41,595 nt of DNA from CAYNLG01 sp964397995. Its GTDB lineage: Bacteria > Planctomycetota > Phycisphaerae > FEN-1346. The position numbers were made by a program, and so were the translations under genes. The number at the start of each line of letters is the position of its first letter. The stretch's first letter is position 1. Below the pieces are notes generated by a model. The model made no database searches. It was not told the origin of the DNA and was given only the letters and a program-made list of their open reading frames with translations. Where the stretch lies: positions 1-41,595 of the forward strand of contig CAYNLG010000027.1 in the NCBI GenBank assembly GCA_964397995.1, read 5' to 3'. Positions 6,705 to 13,826 of the stretch are shown one piece after another.

Positions 6705-7676
6705 ATGGCGGAGACTTGGCTCATCACCGGCGGCGGTGGCTTTATCGGGTCGAACCTGGTGCGGGCGGCGCTCGAGCGGGGCCGCACCGTCCGCGTCGTG
6801 GACAACTTCCTGACCGGGTTCCGGGTCAACCTCGACGAGGTCGCCGGCGACGTCGAACTCATCGAGGGCGACATCCGAGACCCGGCCGTGTGTGCGCGGG
6901 CCTGTCAAGGGGCGGCCGTCGTCTTCCATCACGCGGCCGTGCCCAGCGTGCCGCAGAGCATGGCCGACCCGACGCTCAGCTTCGACGTCAACCTCGCGGG
7001 GACGCACCACGTGCTGATGGCCGCCCGCGACGCCGGCTGCCGCCGCTTCGTCTTCGCGGCCAGTTCGGCGGCCTATGGCATGGGCGAGGCGCTCCCGAAG
7101 GTCGAGACGCTGCCCACAGAACCGGTCAGCCCATACGCGGCCGCCAAGGTGGCGGGCGAGCAGTTCGTCTCCACCTTCTGCCGCGCCTACGGCGTGAGCG
7201 GGATCAGCCTGAGATACTTCAACGTCTTCGGCCCGCGTCAGGACCCGACGAACCAGTACGCGGGGGTCATCGCGGCGTTCGCGTCGCGGATGCTTACGGG
7301 CAAGCCTCCGATCATCTTCGGCGACGGCACCCAGTCCCGCGATTTCGTCCACGTCGACAACGTCGTCCACGCGAACCTGCTGGCGGCCGACGCCGAGGGC
7401 CTCTCGGGCGAGGTCGTCAACATCGGGTGCGGCCAGGCGGTGGACCTGAACACGATGGTCGGCGTCTTCAACCAGGTGCTCGGGACCGACTTCGAGCCGG
7501 TCTACGAGCCGCCCCGCGCCGGCGACGTCCCGCACAGCCTGGCCGACGTCTCGGCCGCCCGGCGGGTCCTGGGCTACGAGCCGCAGGTGCCCTTCGCGGA
7601 GGGCCTGCGGACAACGCTCGACTGGTACCGGTGGGCGATGGAGACGGGGTACGGCGGCTGGGCGAGGAAGGCCTGA
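6705..7676 (+). CDS. NAD-dependent UDP-sugar 4-epimerase (extended SDR, WbpP/GalE-like)
   Basis: 323 aa extended short-chain dehydrogenase. The Rossmann motif ITGGGGFIGSN is near residues 7-17, the catalytic Ser is in ASSAAYG (about 120) and the YxxxK pair is Y144/K148 in SPYAAAK. RYFNVFGPRQDPTNQYAGVI and IIFGDGTQSRDFVHVDNVV are the substrate-site blocks of UDP-GlcNAc/GalNAc 4-epimerases. It would interconvert UDP-GlcNAc and UDP-GalNAc, or a related pair, for glycan assembly. The ATG at 6705 has GGAGGAG upstream. The 3' end is duplicated further along (8003-8141), leaving this copy intact. Gne/WbpP-type specificity is inferred from the long PRQDP loop; GalE or another SDR activity cannot be excluded. 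Confidence 0.88.
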   Translation: MAETWLITGGGGFIGSNLVRAALERGRTVRVVDNFLTGFRVNLDEVAGDVELIEGDIRDPAVCARACQGAAVVFHHAAVPSVPQSMADPTLSFDVNLAGTHHVLMAARDAGCRRFVFAASSAAYGMGEALPKVETLPTEPVSPYAAAKVAGEQFVSTFCRAYGVSGISLRYFNVFGPRQDPTNQYAGVIAAFASRMLTGKPPIIFGDGTQSRDFVHVDNVVHANLLAADAEGLSGEVVNIGCGQAVDLNTMVGVFNQVLGTDFEPVYEPPRAGDVPHSLADVSAARRVLGYEPQVPFAEGLRTTLDWYRWAMETGYGGWARKA

Positions 7677-7702
7677 ACCCCAACGGGCCTCGGCCTGTGG
7701 AG
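7564..7702 (+). repeat. 139-bp direct repeat, copy 1 (3' end of the epimerase gene)
   Basis: The last 37 codons or so of the epimerase plus 26 bp downstream. It matches 8003-8141 (constant offset 439) with three mismatches that I can see. Confidence 0.9.
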
Positions 7703-7721
7703 CGGAGGGGCTCCGGTCAAG
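7703..7721. repeat. 19-bp repeat, copy 2
   Basis: Identical to 3952-3970. It begins exactly where direct-repeat copy 1 ends. Confidence 0.6.
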
Positions 7722-7974
7722 GTCCAAGGAGCGGCGCGGCCCCGCCCCGCGCCGCCCAGGCCGCGCAAGTCCCTATGGGGTAGGGTGGTTATTCCTAAAA
7801 GTACACTATAACAGAACCCGGCACTTTCTGGGGGGAACCTGATGCCATCGAATGTTGCGTAACGGAAGGGGTTGTGTCGCGGCGCCCGCGCCATGACAAT
7901 GACCCACGGACAGCGCGTCGGTTGCGGCGCGCGACCTTCGCACTCCCCAAGAAACGGGCCGGGCCCTGCTGGCA

Positions 7975-8002
7975 CCGGATGACCTTGCCTTGGACGTCCG
8001 CC
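7975..8002. repeat. 28-bp near-copy of the phosphohydrolase gene 3' end
   Basis: Matches 5092-5119 at 25 of 28 positions and reads DVQGKVIR on the minus strand. It abuts the second epimerase fragment. Both parent genes carry GACGTC at the corresponding point, a possible microhomology for a deletion joint. Confidence 0.6.
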
Positions 8003-8141
8003 GGGTTCTGGGCTACGAGCCGCAGGTGCCCTTCGCGGAGGGCTTGCGGACAACGCTCGACTGGTACCGGTGGGCGATGGAGACGGGGTACGGCGGCTGG
8101 GCGAAGAAGGCCTGAACCCCAACGGGCCTCGGCCTGTGGAG
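8003..8141 (+). repeat. 139-bp direct repeat, copy 2 (orphan epimerase 3' end)
   Basis: A copy of 7564-7702, including the epimerase stop codon, placed directly before the deacetylase gene; its last bases (GTGGAG) now serve as that gene's ribosome binding site. The epimerase fragment itself has no start and is non-functional. Confidence 0.9.
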
Positions 8142-8146
8142 ACGAT

Positions 8147-8989
8147 ATGCGTCACGCCATCAGCATCGACGTCGAAGACTGGTACCAGTCGACCTGCGAC
8201 ACAGACGCCCCCATCGGCGACAGTTTCGAGGCCAACACGCGCAAGGTCCTCGACGCCCTGGCCGCTCGTGACGTGCGGGGTACCTTCTTCGTGCTGGGCT
8301 TGGCGGCAGAGAAGGCGCCCCACGTGGTCAAGGCCATCGCGGAGGCCGGCCACGAGATCCAAAGCCACGGGTACGGCCACCGCCTGAACTACGAGCTGGA
8401 CGCGGCGGCCCTTCGGGCGGACCTGGAGCGTAACAAAAAGCTCCTTGAGGACATGGTGGGTCGCGAGGTCTTTGGCTACCGCTCGCCGAGTTTCTCGATC
8501 GACGAGCGGAACTTGTGGGCCCTGGACGTGATCGCCGAGACGGGGCACCGGTATGACTCGTCGATCTTCCCCCTGAAGAAGGCCCGGTATGGCATCGCGG
8601 GCTATCCCCCGGAACCCCACATCGTTCAGACGCCCGGCGGTGGCACATTGGTCGAGGCCCCCGTGGCGTGCTTCGACTGGCTGGGCCGCCGCATTCCGGT
8701 AGGGGGGGGCGGGTACTTCCGGCTCTGGCCGTGGTGGGTCATCCGGAAGGCTTGGCGGCAATTGGAACGCGTCGGCCGCCCGGGCATCGTCTACCTGCAC
8801 CCCTACGAGTACAATCCCGGTGAACTGGCCGCCTACAAGGACACCGTCACGCTGACGGGGCGCTTGCATCAGGGCCTGGGCCGCAAAGGCTTCCCGGGGA
8901 AAGTTGACCGACTACTGGCCCAGTTCGATTTTGGGCCCATAGAGGACGTCATCGCGGATGAACTGGCGGCCATCGAGGAGGACGGCTAG
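8147..8989 (+). CDS. NodB-type polysaccharide deacetylase (DUF3473/XrtA-locus type), first copy
   Basis: 280 aa. NodB motif 1 is SIDVEDW (D8, D11) and the zinc motif is SHGYGH (H74, H78). YRSPSFSI and the late IVYLHPYEYNPG complete the pattern of the SIDVEDWY subfamily found in exopolysaccharide loci. It would remove N-acetyl (or O-acetyl) groups from the glycan or its precursor; no signal peptide is seen. ATG 8147 is preceded by GGAG within the duplicated segment, and upstream in-frame sequence has no coding character. The gene carries a run of eight G (8702-8709) at the PVGGGGYF turn, which could slip. It converges on a second deacetylase of the same subfamily 25 bp away. Confidence 0.9.
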   Translation: MRHAISIDVEDWYQSTCDTDAPIGDSFEANTRKVLDALAARDVRGTFFVLGLAAEKAPHVVKAIAEAGHEIQSHGYGHRLNYELDAAALRADLERNKKLLEDMVGREVFGYRSPSFSIDERNLWALDVIAETGHRYDSSIFPLKKARYGIAGYPPEPHIVQTPGGGTLVEAPVACFDWLGRRIPVGGGGYFRLWPWWVIRKAWRQLERVGRPGIVYLHPYEYNPGELAAYKDTVTLTGRLHQGLGRKGFPGKVDRLLAQFDFGPIEDVIADELAAIEEDG

Positions 8990-9014
8990 CGCGACCCGGT
9001 CGGCATCCAGGCCG

Positions 9015-9902
9015 TCATCGCCGGATCGCATCGTCGATGACCTCCCCGAGCGGGGCGAAGTCCCACCGCGCGAGCAGCTTCCGCAGCTTCGGCTCCACCG
9101 TCCGGCGCTGCCGAAGCTGCCGGGCATGGAACGTCCGGACCTCCTCGGGGCCGGCCGCCAGAGCCGCCTCCACCTCGTCCGGGCCGCTCGTCAGGTCCAG
9201 CTCGTACGGGTGCAGGTAGACGATGGCCGGCCGGCGCTTCGTCACCGACCGCATGGCCCACCAGGTGACCGGCCACGGCAGCAGCCGCAGGTACCCCCCG
9301 CCGCAGCACGGCAGCCGTTTGCCGAAGACCTCCAGCGTCGTCAGGGGCGCTTCGACGATCGACCGCCCGTCCTCGAGCGCATGGGCATGGATTCCCCGCG
9401 GGTACCCCGGCCAGCCGTAGCGCGGGCCGGCGAACGGGAAGATGCTGCTGTCGTAGCGGAAACCAAGGTCCGCCAGGACGTCCAAAGCCCAGGCCGTCTC
9501 CGGGCCGATGGAGAAGGCCGGGGCCCGATGGCCCTCGACGGGGTCGCCCGTGATATCCTCAAGGAGCCGCTTGGCGCGGCCGACCTCGTCGCGGAAGGTC
9601 TCGGGGGTAAGCTTGAAGACCTGCTGGTGGGTGGAGCCATGGACACCGATCTCGTGACCGGCTTGGGCCAGGTCCCCGACCAGTCCGGGGTATGTCTCGG
9701 CCACCTCGCCGAGAATGAAGAAGGTCGCTTGGACGTCGCGAGCGGCCAGAAGGTCCAGCAAGCGCCGCGTGTTACGGACGACGGCCCGGGAGGGCGGAAT
9801 GGCGAGGTCGAGGTGGTCGCGAGCCAGGACGCTCCAGTAATCTTCGACGTCGATGGTGAGGGCGCTTCGCACGGGCGGCTCCAGGGCTCGCGGACGGGAC
9901 AC
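9015..9902 (-). CDS. NodB-type polysaccharide deacetylase, second copy
   Basis: 295 aa from GTG 9902. LTIDVEDYW (about residues 15-23) and VHGSTH (H88, H92) are the metal motifs; GHRAPAFSI and IVYLHPYELD follow. Same subfamily as the convergent gene at 8147, but clearly divergent in sequence (for example CCGGGYLRLLPW against VGGGGYFRLWPW), so this is an old paralogue or a separately acquired gene rather than a recent duplicate. A second start, GTG eleven codons in, would still keep the whole domain. Expected role is deacetylation of a hexosamine in the polysaccharide. Divergent from the 10034 gene across a 131-bp gap. Confidence 0.9.
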   Translation of the reverse strand: MSRPRALEPPVRSALTIDVEDYWSVLARDHLDLAIPPSRAVVRNTRRLLDLLAARDVQATFFILGEVAETYPGLVGDLAQAGHEIGVHGSTHQQVFKLTPETFRDEVGRAKRLLEDITGDPVEGHRAPAFSIGPETAWALDVLADLGFRYDSSIFPFAGPRYGWPGYPRGIHAHALEDGRSIVEAPLTTLEVFGKRLPCCGGGYLRLLPWPVTWWAMRSVTKRRPAIVYLHPYELDLTSGPDEVEAALAAGPEEVRTFHARQLRQRRTVEPKLRKLLARWDFAPLGEVIDDAIRR

Positions 9903-9954
9903 GTCCGCCTGTCAGCGTATCGGCGTCCCGGTGCGGCGGCCATGATTTTTCGGT

Positions 9955-9970
9955 CCCGCCGCGAGGCGGG
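9955..9970. repeat. Inverted repeat between the divergent deacetylase and membrane-protein genes
   Basis: CCCGCC-GCGA-GGCGGG. A TATAGT box follows at 9977-9982 on the plus strand without a convincing -35. It could be a regulatory site or a structural hairpin. Confidence 0.35.
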
Positions 9971-10033
9971 AGCCGCTATAGTTCCTCGGCCATTCCCCCC
10001 ATCGGCTGGGACCTCCAGGAAGGGTGTCACCGG

Positions 10034-11884
10034 ATGACGGTCCGAATCGTGTTGACGGTCGTACTGGCGCTCGCGAGCCTCGGCTTCGTGCTGGGCAAGG
10101 CGTGGTTCCTCGCCCGCACGCGCTGCGGTTGGCTGATGATGTTCATCAACGTCTTCTACGAGACGTTCTGCCGCGCGTGGCGCAGGCGCTGGCACGTGGA
10201 CGCCGCCGCCTTCGTCGGCTTGGCGGTGGCGTGGACCCTGGCCTGGGGCCCGTGGGCAGGAGCGGCCTGGCTGGCCGTCTACGGCGGCCTGTGGGCGTAC
10301 ACGCTGCTCGTGGACCTGGCGTGGCGGAACGGCGTCTTCACGGTGCAGGACGAGAAGAACCGCGGCCGCATCCCCCTGCCCCTCCCGAAACTCATCGTCA
10401 CGCTGAGGGGGCCGGTGCTGGAGCGCGGCAAGGTGCACGACTTGGGCGCCTGGCCGGCGGGGCGGACAGAACGGTTCGAGATCCTGATTCTGAACCCGGC
10501 CGACCGGGTCCACTGCCAGTTCCCGGTCCGCATCGAGCTCAAAGCCTCTGGCGACGCCGTCGCCATCGAGGACGACCCCTCCGGCGAGCACCCGGGCGTA
10601 GACTGGGCGTCCGTGCTGCATCTGCCGTTCACGCTCCGGGCAGTGCGGCCGACCCAGGAGCCGGTGACCGTCACGTGGCGGCTGGAGCACGGCTCGTACG
10701 TGCGGACCGGCTCGGCCCGGGTGACGGTCTTCGATGCGGAGGGCGTGCGGATCACGGACTTGGCGATCACCCGCTGGAAGGGCGGCGCGCGGGCGGCCTG
10801 GACGTGGCGCGGCGACACCGACCTCTACGACCCGGCCACGTGGCAGTCGGTCCAGGGCCTGACACCGTGCTTCGAGCTCTCGCGGCGATTCCGGATGCCG
10901 CACACGATGCTGCTGTCGGCCCGGTTGGGCCTCGTCGAAGAAGAGAGCCGCGCCCACGGCGAGCACTTCGGCCTCGACCGGCGCAGCCACGAGATTCCCG
11001 GCTTCGTCCAGTGGCTGCGCGACCAGGTCCACCTCGCCAACGAAATGGATTGGCCCGTCGAGGGGATCGACAAGCCCTTCTTCTGCGAGTTGGGCAACCA
11101 CTACTGGCTCCATTACGGGACCCATTCGGCGGCCGACCCGGGAAACCAGTGGAAGACGGGCGCCCGGCCGGGCCAGGGGCGCTACCCGTGGTCCGAGGCC
11201 GACGGCGACCCGCTCATCGAGCAGCGGGACAACGCCCTGAAGTGCATCGAGACCTTCCAGGAGCTCCTCGACTTCACGCCGACCGTCTGGGGCATCCCCG
11301 GCCGCGCCAACGACAAGGTCACGCCCCAGGCCATCGAGGCGGCCGGCATGCCCATCGCCAGCGACTCGAACTGCCAGGCGTTCGTCAACGTCTTCCGCCA
11401 GCCGCCGCCGCATCACCCGGCGGGCACGGAGCGGCTCGTGGAGCTCAGCAAGAAGTACCCCGGCGACCCGCTCTTCGGCAACCAGCTCGCGATGCTGAAG
11501 TACTGGACGTGGCACGCGCGGCGTCATGGGCGCGTGATGGTGTTCATGGCCCATCACCACCTGCGCGGCTTCGAGGCCGCCTCCTGTTTCCGCCTGACCG
11601 AGGAGATGCTCCGCGAGGTTCTGGAGGAGGGGCGCGGCGACTTCTACGTGGCCACCATGACCGCCGTCGGCCGTTACTGGGAACGCGTCCTGTGCCCAAA
11701 GCACCGATGGGTGGCATCGGGGGTGCGCGGCGACTTGGCGCTGGTCGTCTCGAACAGCGGCGACGCGGACCTGGCGCGGGTGCCCGTCGAGGTCACGTTC
11801 TCCACGGGGCAGCGGACGCTGGCCCTGGTGGACGTGCCGGCGGCCGGCGAGACCCAGGTCTCCTGGGCGAAGGGCGCCGGATGA
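10034..11884 (+). CDS. Membrane-anchored polysaccharide deacetylase-like protein
   Basis: 616 aa, not a standard named family to me. Residues 4-26 and about 56-95 look like two or three membrane helices. Residues 115-245 are beta-rich (Ig-like). From 253 on the pattern resembles a NodB barrel: WRGDTDLYDP (D261, D263) for motif 1, ELGNHYWLH (H356, H360, the HxxxH zinc pair), TPTVWGIPGRANDK (about 415-428) and VFMAHHH (503-509). The last 60 residues look like another beta domain. I infer a metal-dependent deacetylase, or a relative, held at the membrane facing the periplasm. Its stop overlaps the start of the downstream GT2 by ATGA, so the two are translationally coupled and may act on the same glycan. 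The long insertions make substrate prediction impossible. Confidence 0.65.
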   Translation: MTVRIVLTVVLALASLGFVLGKAWFLARTRCGWLMMFINVFYETFCRAWRRRWHVDAAAFVGLAVAWTLAWGPWAGAAWLAVYGGLWAYTLLVDLAWRNGVFTVQDEKNRGRIPLPLPKLIVTLRGPVLERGKVHDLGAWPAGRTERFEILILNPADRVHCQFPVRIELKASGDAVAIEDDPSGEHPGVDWASVLHLPFTLRAVRPTQEPVTVTWRLEHGSYVRTGSARVTVFDAEGVRITDLAITRWKGGARAAWTWRGDTDLYDPATWQSVQGLTPCFELSRRFRMPHTMLLSARLGLVEEESRAHGEHFGLDRRSHEIPGFVQWLRDQVHLANEMDWPVEGIDKPFFCELGNHYWLHYGTHSAADPGNQWKTGARPGQGRYPWSEADGDPLIEQRDNALKCIETFQELLDFTPTVWGIPGRANDKVTPQAIEAAGMPIASDSNCQAFVNVFRQPPPHHPAGTERLVELSKKYPGDPLFGNQLAMLKYWTWHARRHGRVMVFMAHHHLRGFEAASCFRLTEEMLREVLEEGRGDFYVATMTAVGRYWERVLCPKHRWVASGVRGDLALVVSNSGDADLARVPVEVTFSTGQRTLALVDVPAAGETQVSWAKGAG

Positions 11885-13029
11885 ACGCAGCCGAGACCGT
11901 CTTCTGGGTGATGGCCGCCCTGGTCCTCTACACCTACATCGGGTACCCGGCACTGCTCGCGCTGGCGGGCCTCTTCGGCCGCCGCAAGGAGCCGCCCGAA
12001 CCGGAGGACTGGCCGTCGGTCAGCGTCCTCGTGGTCGCGTTCAACGAGGGGGCACAGATCGAACGGAAGATCGCCAACGTCCTGCGGGCCGACTACCCCG
12101 AGGACCGGATCGAGGTCATCGTCTGCTCCGACGGCTCGACCGACGCCACCAACGCCAAGGTCGAGACCTACGGCGACCCGCGGGTGAAACTGGCGGCCTC
12201 GGAGGTCAATCGCGGCGTGAACGAGGCGTTCGCGATGGGCGCCGAGGGGGCCACCGGCGACCTGCTGCTCCTGACGGACTCGGGCGGGCTGTTCGAGCCG
12301 GACGCCCTCAAGATCGCCATCCGCCACTTCGCTGACCCGAAGGTCGGCTGCGTCAACGGCCTCTTCGAGCACCAGAACCCGGAGGGGCGGGCCATCGCCA
12401 GCGGCCACCAAGGCTACTGGGCCATCGAGACGCCCGTCCGTCTGATGGAGACGAAGCTCGGCCTCGGGTGCGTCATCGTCGGGGCGTTCGAGGTCATTCG
12501 GCGCGAGCTGTACCGACCGATCGCCAGCGCCATGAGCAACGATATGATCGTCCCGATGGAGGTCAAGGCCGCCGGCTTCCGCGTCGTGTACGAGCCGAAA
12601 GCGGTCCTGAAGGCCCCGCAGCAGAAGCGTGGCAAGCAGGAGTTCCGGCGGCGGGTCCGCGTGGCGGTACGCGGATGGTCGTCGCTGCCGGAGATCGCTC
12701 GCCGCGTCAAGCCCTGGAAGACGCCGCTCAACTGGCTGGCTCTCTGGAGCCACAAGTACATGCGGTGGCTGACGGGGGGCATGCTGCTCGGGGCCGTCGT
12801 CGCCAACGCCTTCCTGCTCGACCGGCTCATCTACCAGGTGACGTTCGCGCCGCAGGCGGCGTTCTACGCGTGCGCCCTGCTGGGGGCCCTCCTCAGCCGC
12901 GTCCTTCGCAAGGTACCTCGCCTCCTGGCCATGCCCTACTGGTTCTGTCTGGTCCAGGCGGCAGGGCTGGTGGGTCTCGTCCAAGCCCTCTTCGGGCGGA
13001 CGGTGGCGACGTGGAAGCCGGAGCCGTAG
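11881..13029 (+). CDS. Membrane-bound family 2 glycosyltransferase
   Basis: 382 aa. One N-terminal membrane helix (about 6-32), a GT2 domain with SVLVVAFNE (48-56) and SDGSTDAT (83-90), and three membrane helices after about residue 300. This is the layout of processive or exopolysaccharide GT2 enzymes. The position of the DxD metal motif reads LTDSGG (131-136), where relatives often have TDANT. The (Q/R)xxRW-like segment is replaced by FRRRVRVAVRGW, as in the close subfamily. It would add sugars from a nucleotide donor at the inner membrane. The ATG overlaps the previous gene's TGA, implying coupled translation with the deacetylase-like partner. Confidence 0.88.
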   Translation: MNAAETVFWVMAALVLYTYIGYPALLALAGLFGRRKEPPEPEDWPSVSVLVVAFNEGAQIERKIANVLRADYPEDRIEVIVCSDGSTDATNAKVETYGDPRVKLAASEVNRGVNEAFAMGAEGATGDLLLLTDSGGLFEPDALKIAIRHFADPKVGCVNGLFEHQNPEGRAIASGHQGYWAIETPVRLMETKLGLGCVIVGAFEVIRRELYRPIASAMSNDMIVPMEVKAAGFRVVYEPKAVLKAPQQKRGKQEFRRRVRVAVRGWSSLPEIARRVKPWKTPLNWLALWSHKYMRWLTGGMLLGAVVANAFLLDRLIYQVTFAPQAAFYACALLGALLSRVLRKVPRLLAMPYWFCLVQAAGLVGLVQALFGRTVATWKPEP

Positions 13030-13036
13030 GCGCCGC

Positions 13037-13660
13037 TCAGGTCTCGCCGGCCCCGAGCGTGGCGGTGTAGATCCGCATCGGCAGGCCGTGATGCTCGCGC
13101 TCGACCGCTGGCGTGAAGCCACACTTCCGATAGAAGGTGTTGGCGGCCCCGTTGTCGGCCCCGACCGCCACCTTCACGTCCGTGATGCCACGCTCGCGGA
13201 AGGCCGCAAAGGCCGCGTCCATCAGCGCCCGCCCCACCCCCTGACCTCGGGCCCCCTCGTCGACGGCAATCGAGAGGACCTCGGCCGGCGGAAGGTCGTC
13301 GCCCGCCTCGGCCGGATAGCGAAGGGTCTCGTAGATTCGCTTGAGAATCGAGGGCCGAACGAGCAGCCCCAGCACGGGCAGGGCCATCCGCACGCCGCGC
13401 CGGACGAGCGCCTGCTTGTAGAGGCGGCCGGTGCTCTCGGCACAGGCGATGAAGCCCAGGACGCGGCCGCCCTCCACCTCGGAGACGAAGCCGAACCCGC
13501 CGGGGCAGACCTGGACGGCACTGTAGAGTTGCCTGAGGAACGCCGGCCCGAGGCTCGTCAGGAACCCCGTGGCGATGCCCTCCCGGTGGAGCCGGGCGAC
13601 CTCGGCGGCATGGGCCTCGGCCATCGGTACGATGCGTCCGGGCACGGCAACCTCCCACAT
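13037..13660 (-). CDS. GNAT-family N-acetyltransferase
   Basis: 207 aa. The acetyl-CoA motif A is RGQGVGRAL, preceded by the strand VLSIAVDEGA, and motif B is NTFYRKCGF. The N-terminal half (AEVARLHREGIATGFLTSLGPAFLRQLY) matches a GNAT subfamily common in polysaccharide loci. It probably acetylates an amino sugar. A PseH/LegH-like role in the nonulosonate pathway is possible but not shown. I chose ATG 13660 because a good promoter ends 26 bp upstream of it; longer frames run into the promoter. Convergent with the GT2, 7 bp apart. Confidence 0.85.
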   Translation of the reverse strand: MWEVAVPGRIVPMAEAHAAEVARLHREGIATGFLTSLGPAFLRQLYSAVQVCPGGFGFVSEVEGGRVLGFIACAESTGRLYKQALVRRGVRMALPVLGLLVRPSILKRIYETLRYPAEAGDDLPPAEVLSIAVDEGARGQGVGRALMDAAFAAFRERGITDVKVAVGADNGAANTFYRKCGFTPAVEREHHGLPMRIYTATLGAGET

Positions 13661-13685
13661 GGCGCCGGTCGGCGGCGCGCCTCGC

Positions 13686-13713
13686 ATTCTATCGCCCCCC
13701 ACCCACCACGCAA
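13686..13713 (-). promoter_or_regulatory. Promoter of the GNAT gene
   Basis: Minus-strand TTGCGT, 16-bp spacer, TAGAAT, giving a leader of about 20 nt before ATG 13660. Confidence 0.55.
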
Positions 13714-13826
13714 CCATGCGCCGGCCGCGCCGGGCGCCTTGCCCCCCGTAAAGGACCCCGATACACTCTGCTGCCAGGGGCGCTTCGCCTTCGGCCGCGC
13801 CCGCGCCCATGCCGATAGGACGGGTA

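Larger units (their letters stand above)
7703..8002. other. 300-bp mosaic insert between the direct repeats
   Basis: No gene recognised. It starts with the 19-bp repeat also found at 3952-3970 and ends with a 28-bp near-copy of the 3' end of the phosphohydrolase gene. An A/T-richer patch lies in the middle (about 7791-7818). Frames open across it show no domain. The patchwork of fragments from neighbouring loci points to a rearrangement scar rather than a functional element. Confidence 0.6.

Noticed and set aside
7703..8002. An insertion sequence between the direct repeats
   Set aside because: No transposase, no terminal inverted repeats, and the flanking 139-bp repeats are far too long for a target-site duplication.
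7874..8146. An N-terminal extension of about 90 residues on the first deacetylase
   Set aside because: It runs through the mosaic insert and the duplicated epimerase end out of frame. The family begins at SIDVEDW, right after ATG 8147.
9341..11953. An 870-codon minus-strand frame over the deacetylase-like gene
   Set aside because: Shadow of the 10034 gene and of the 9015 deacetylase in another frame; Arg/Pro/Gly-rich with no motif.
10024..13029. One giant protein spanning the deacetylase-like and GT2 genes
   Set aside because: Only the GT2 half is in a coding frame. The upstream half is the out-of-frame reading of the 10034 gene. The GT2 has its own ATG at 11881.
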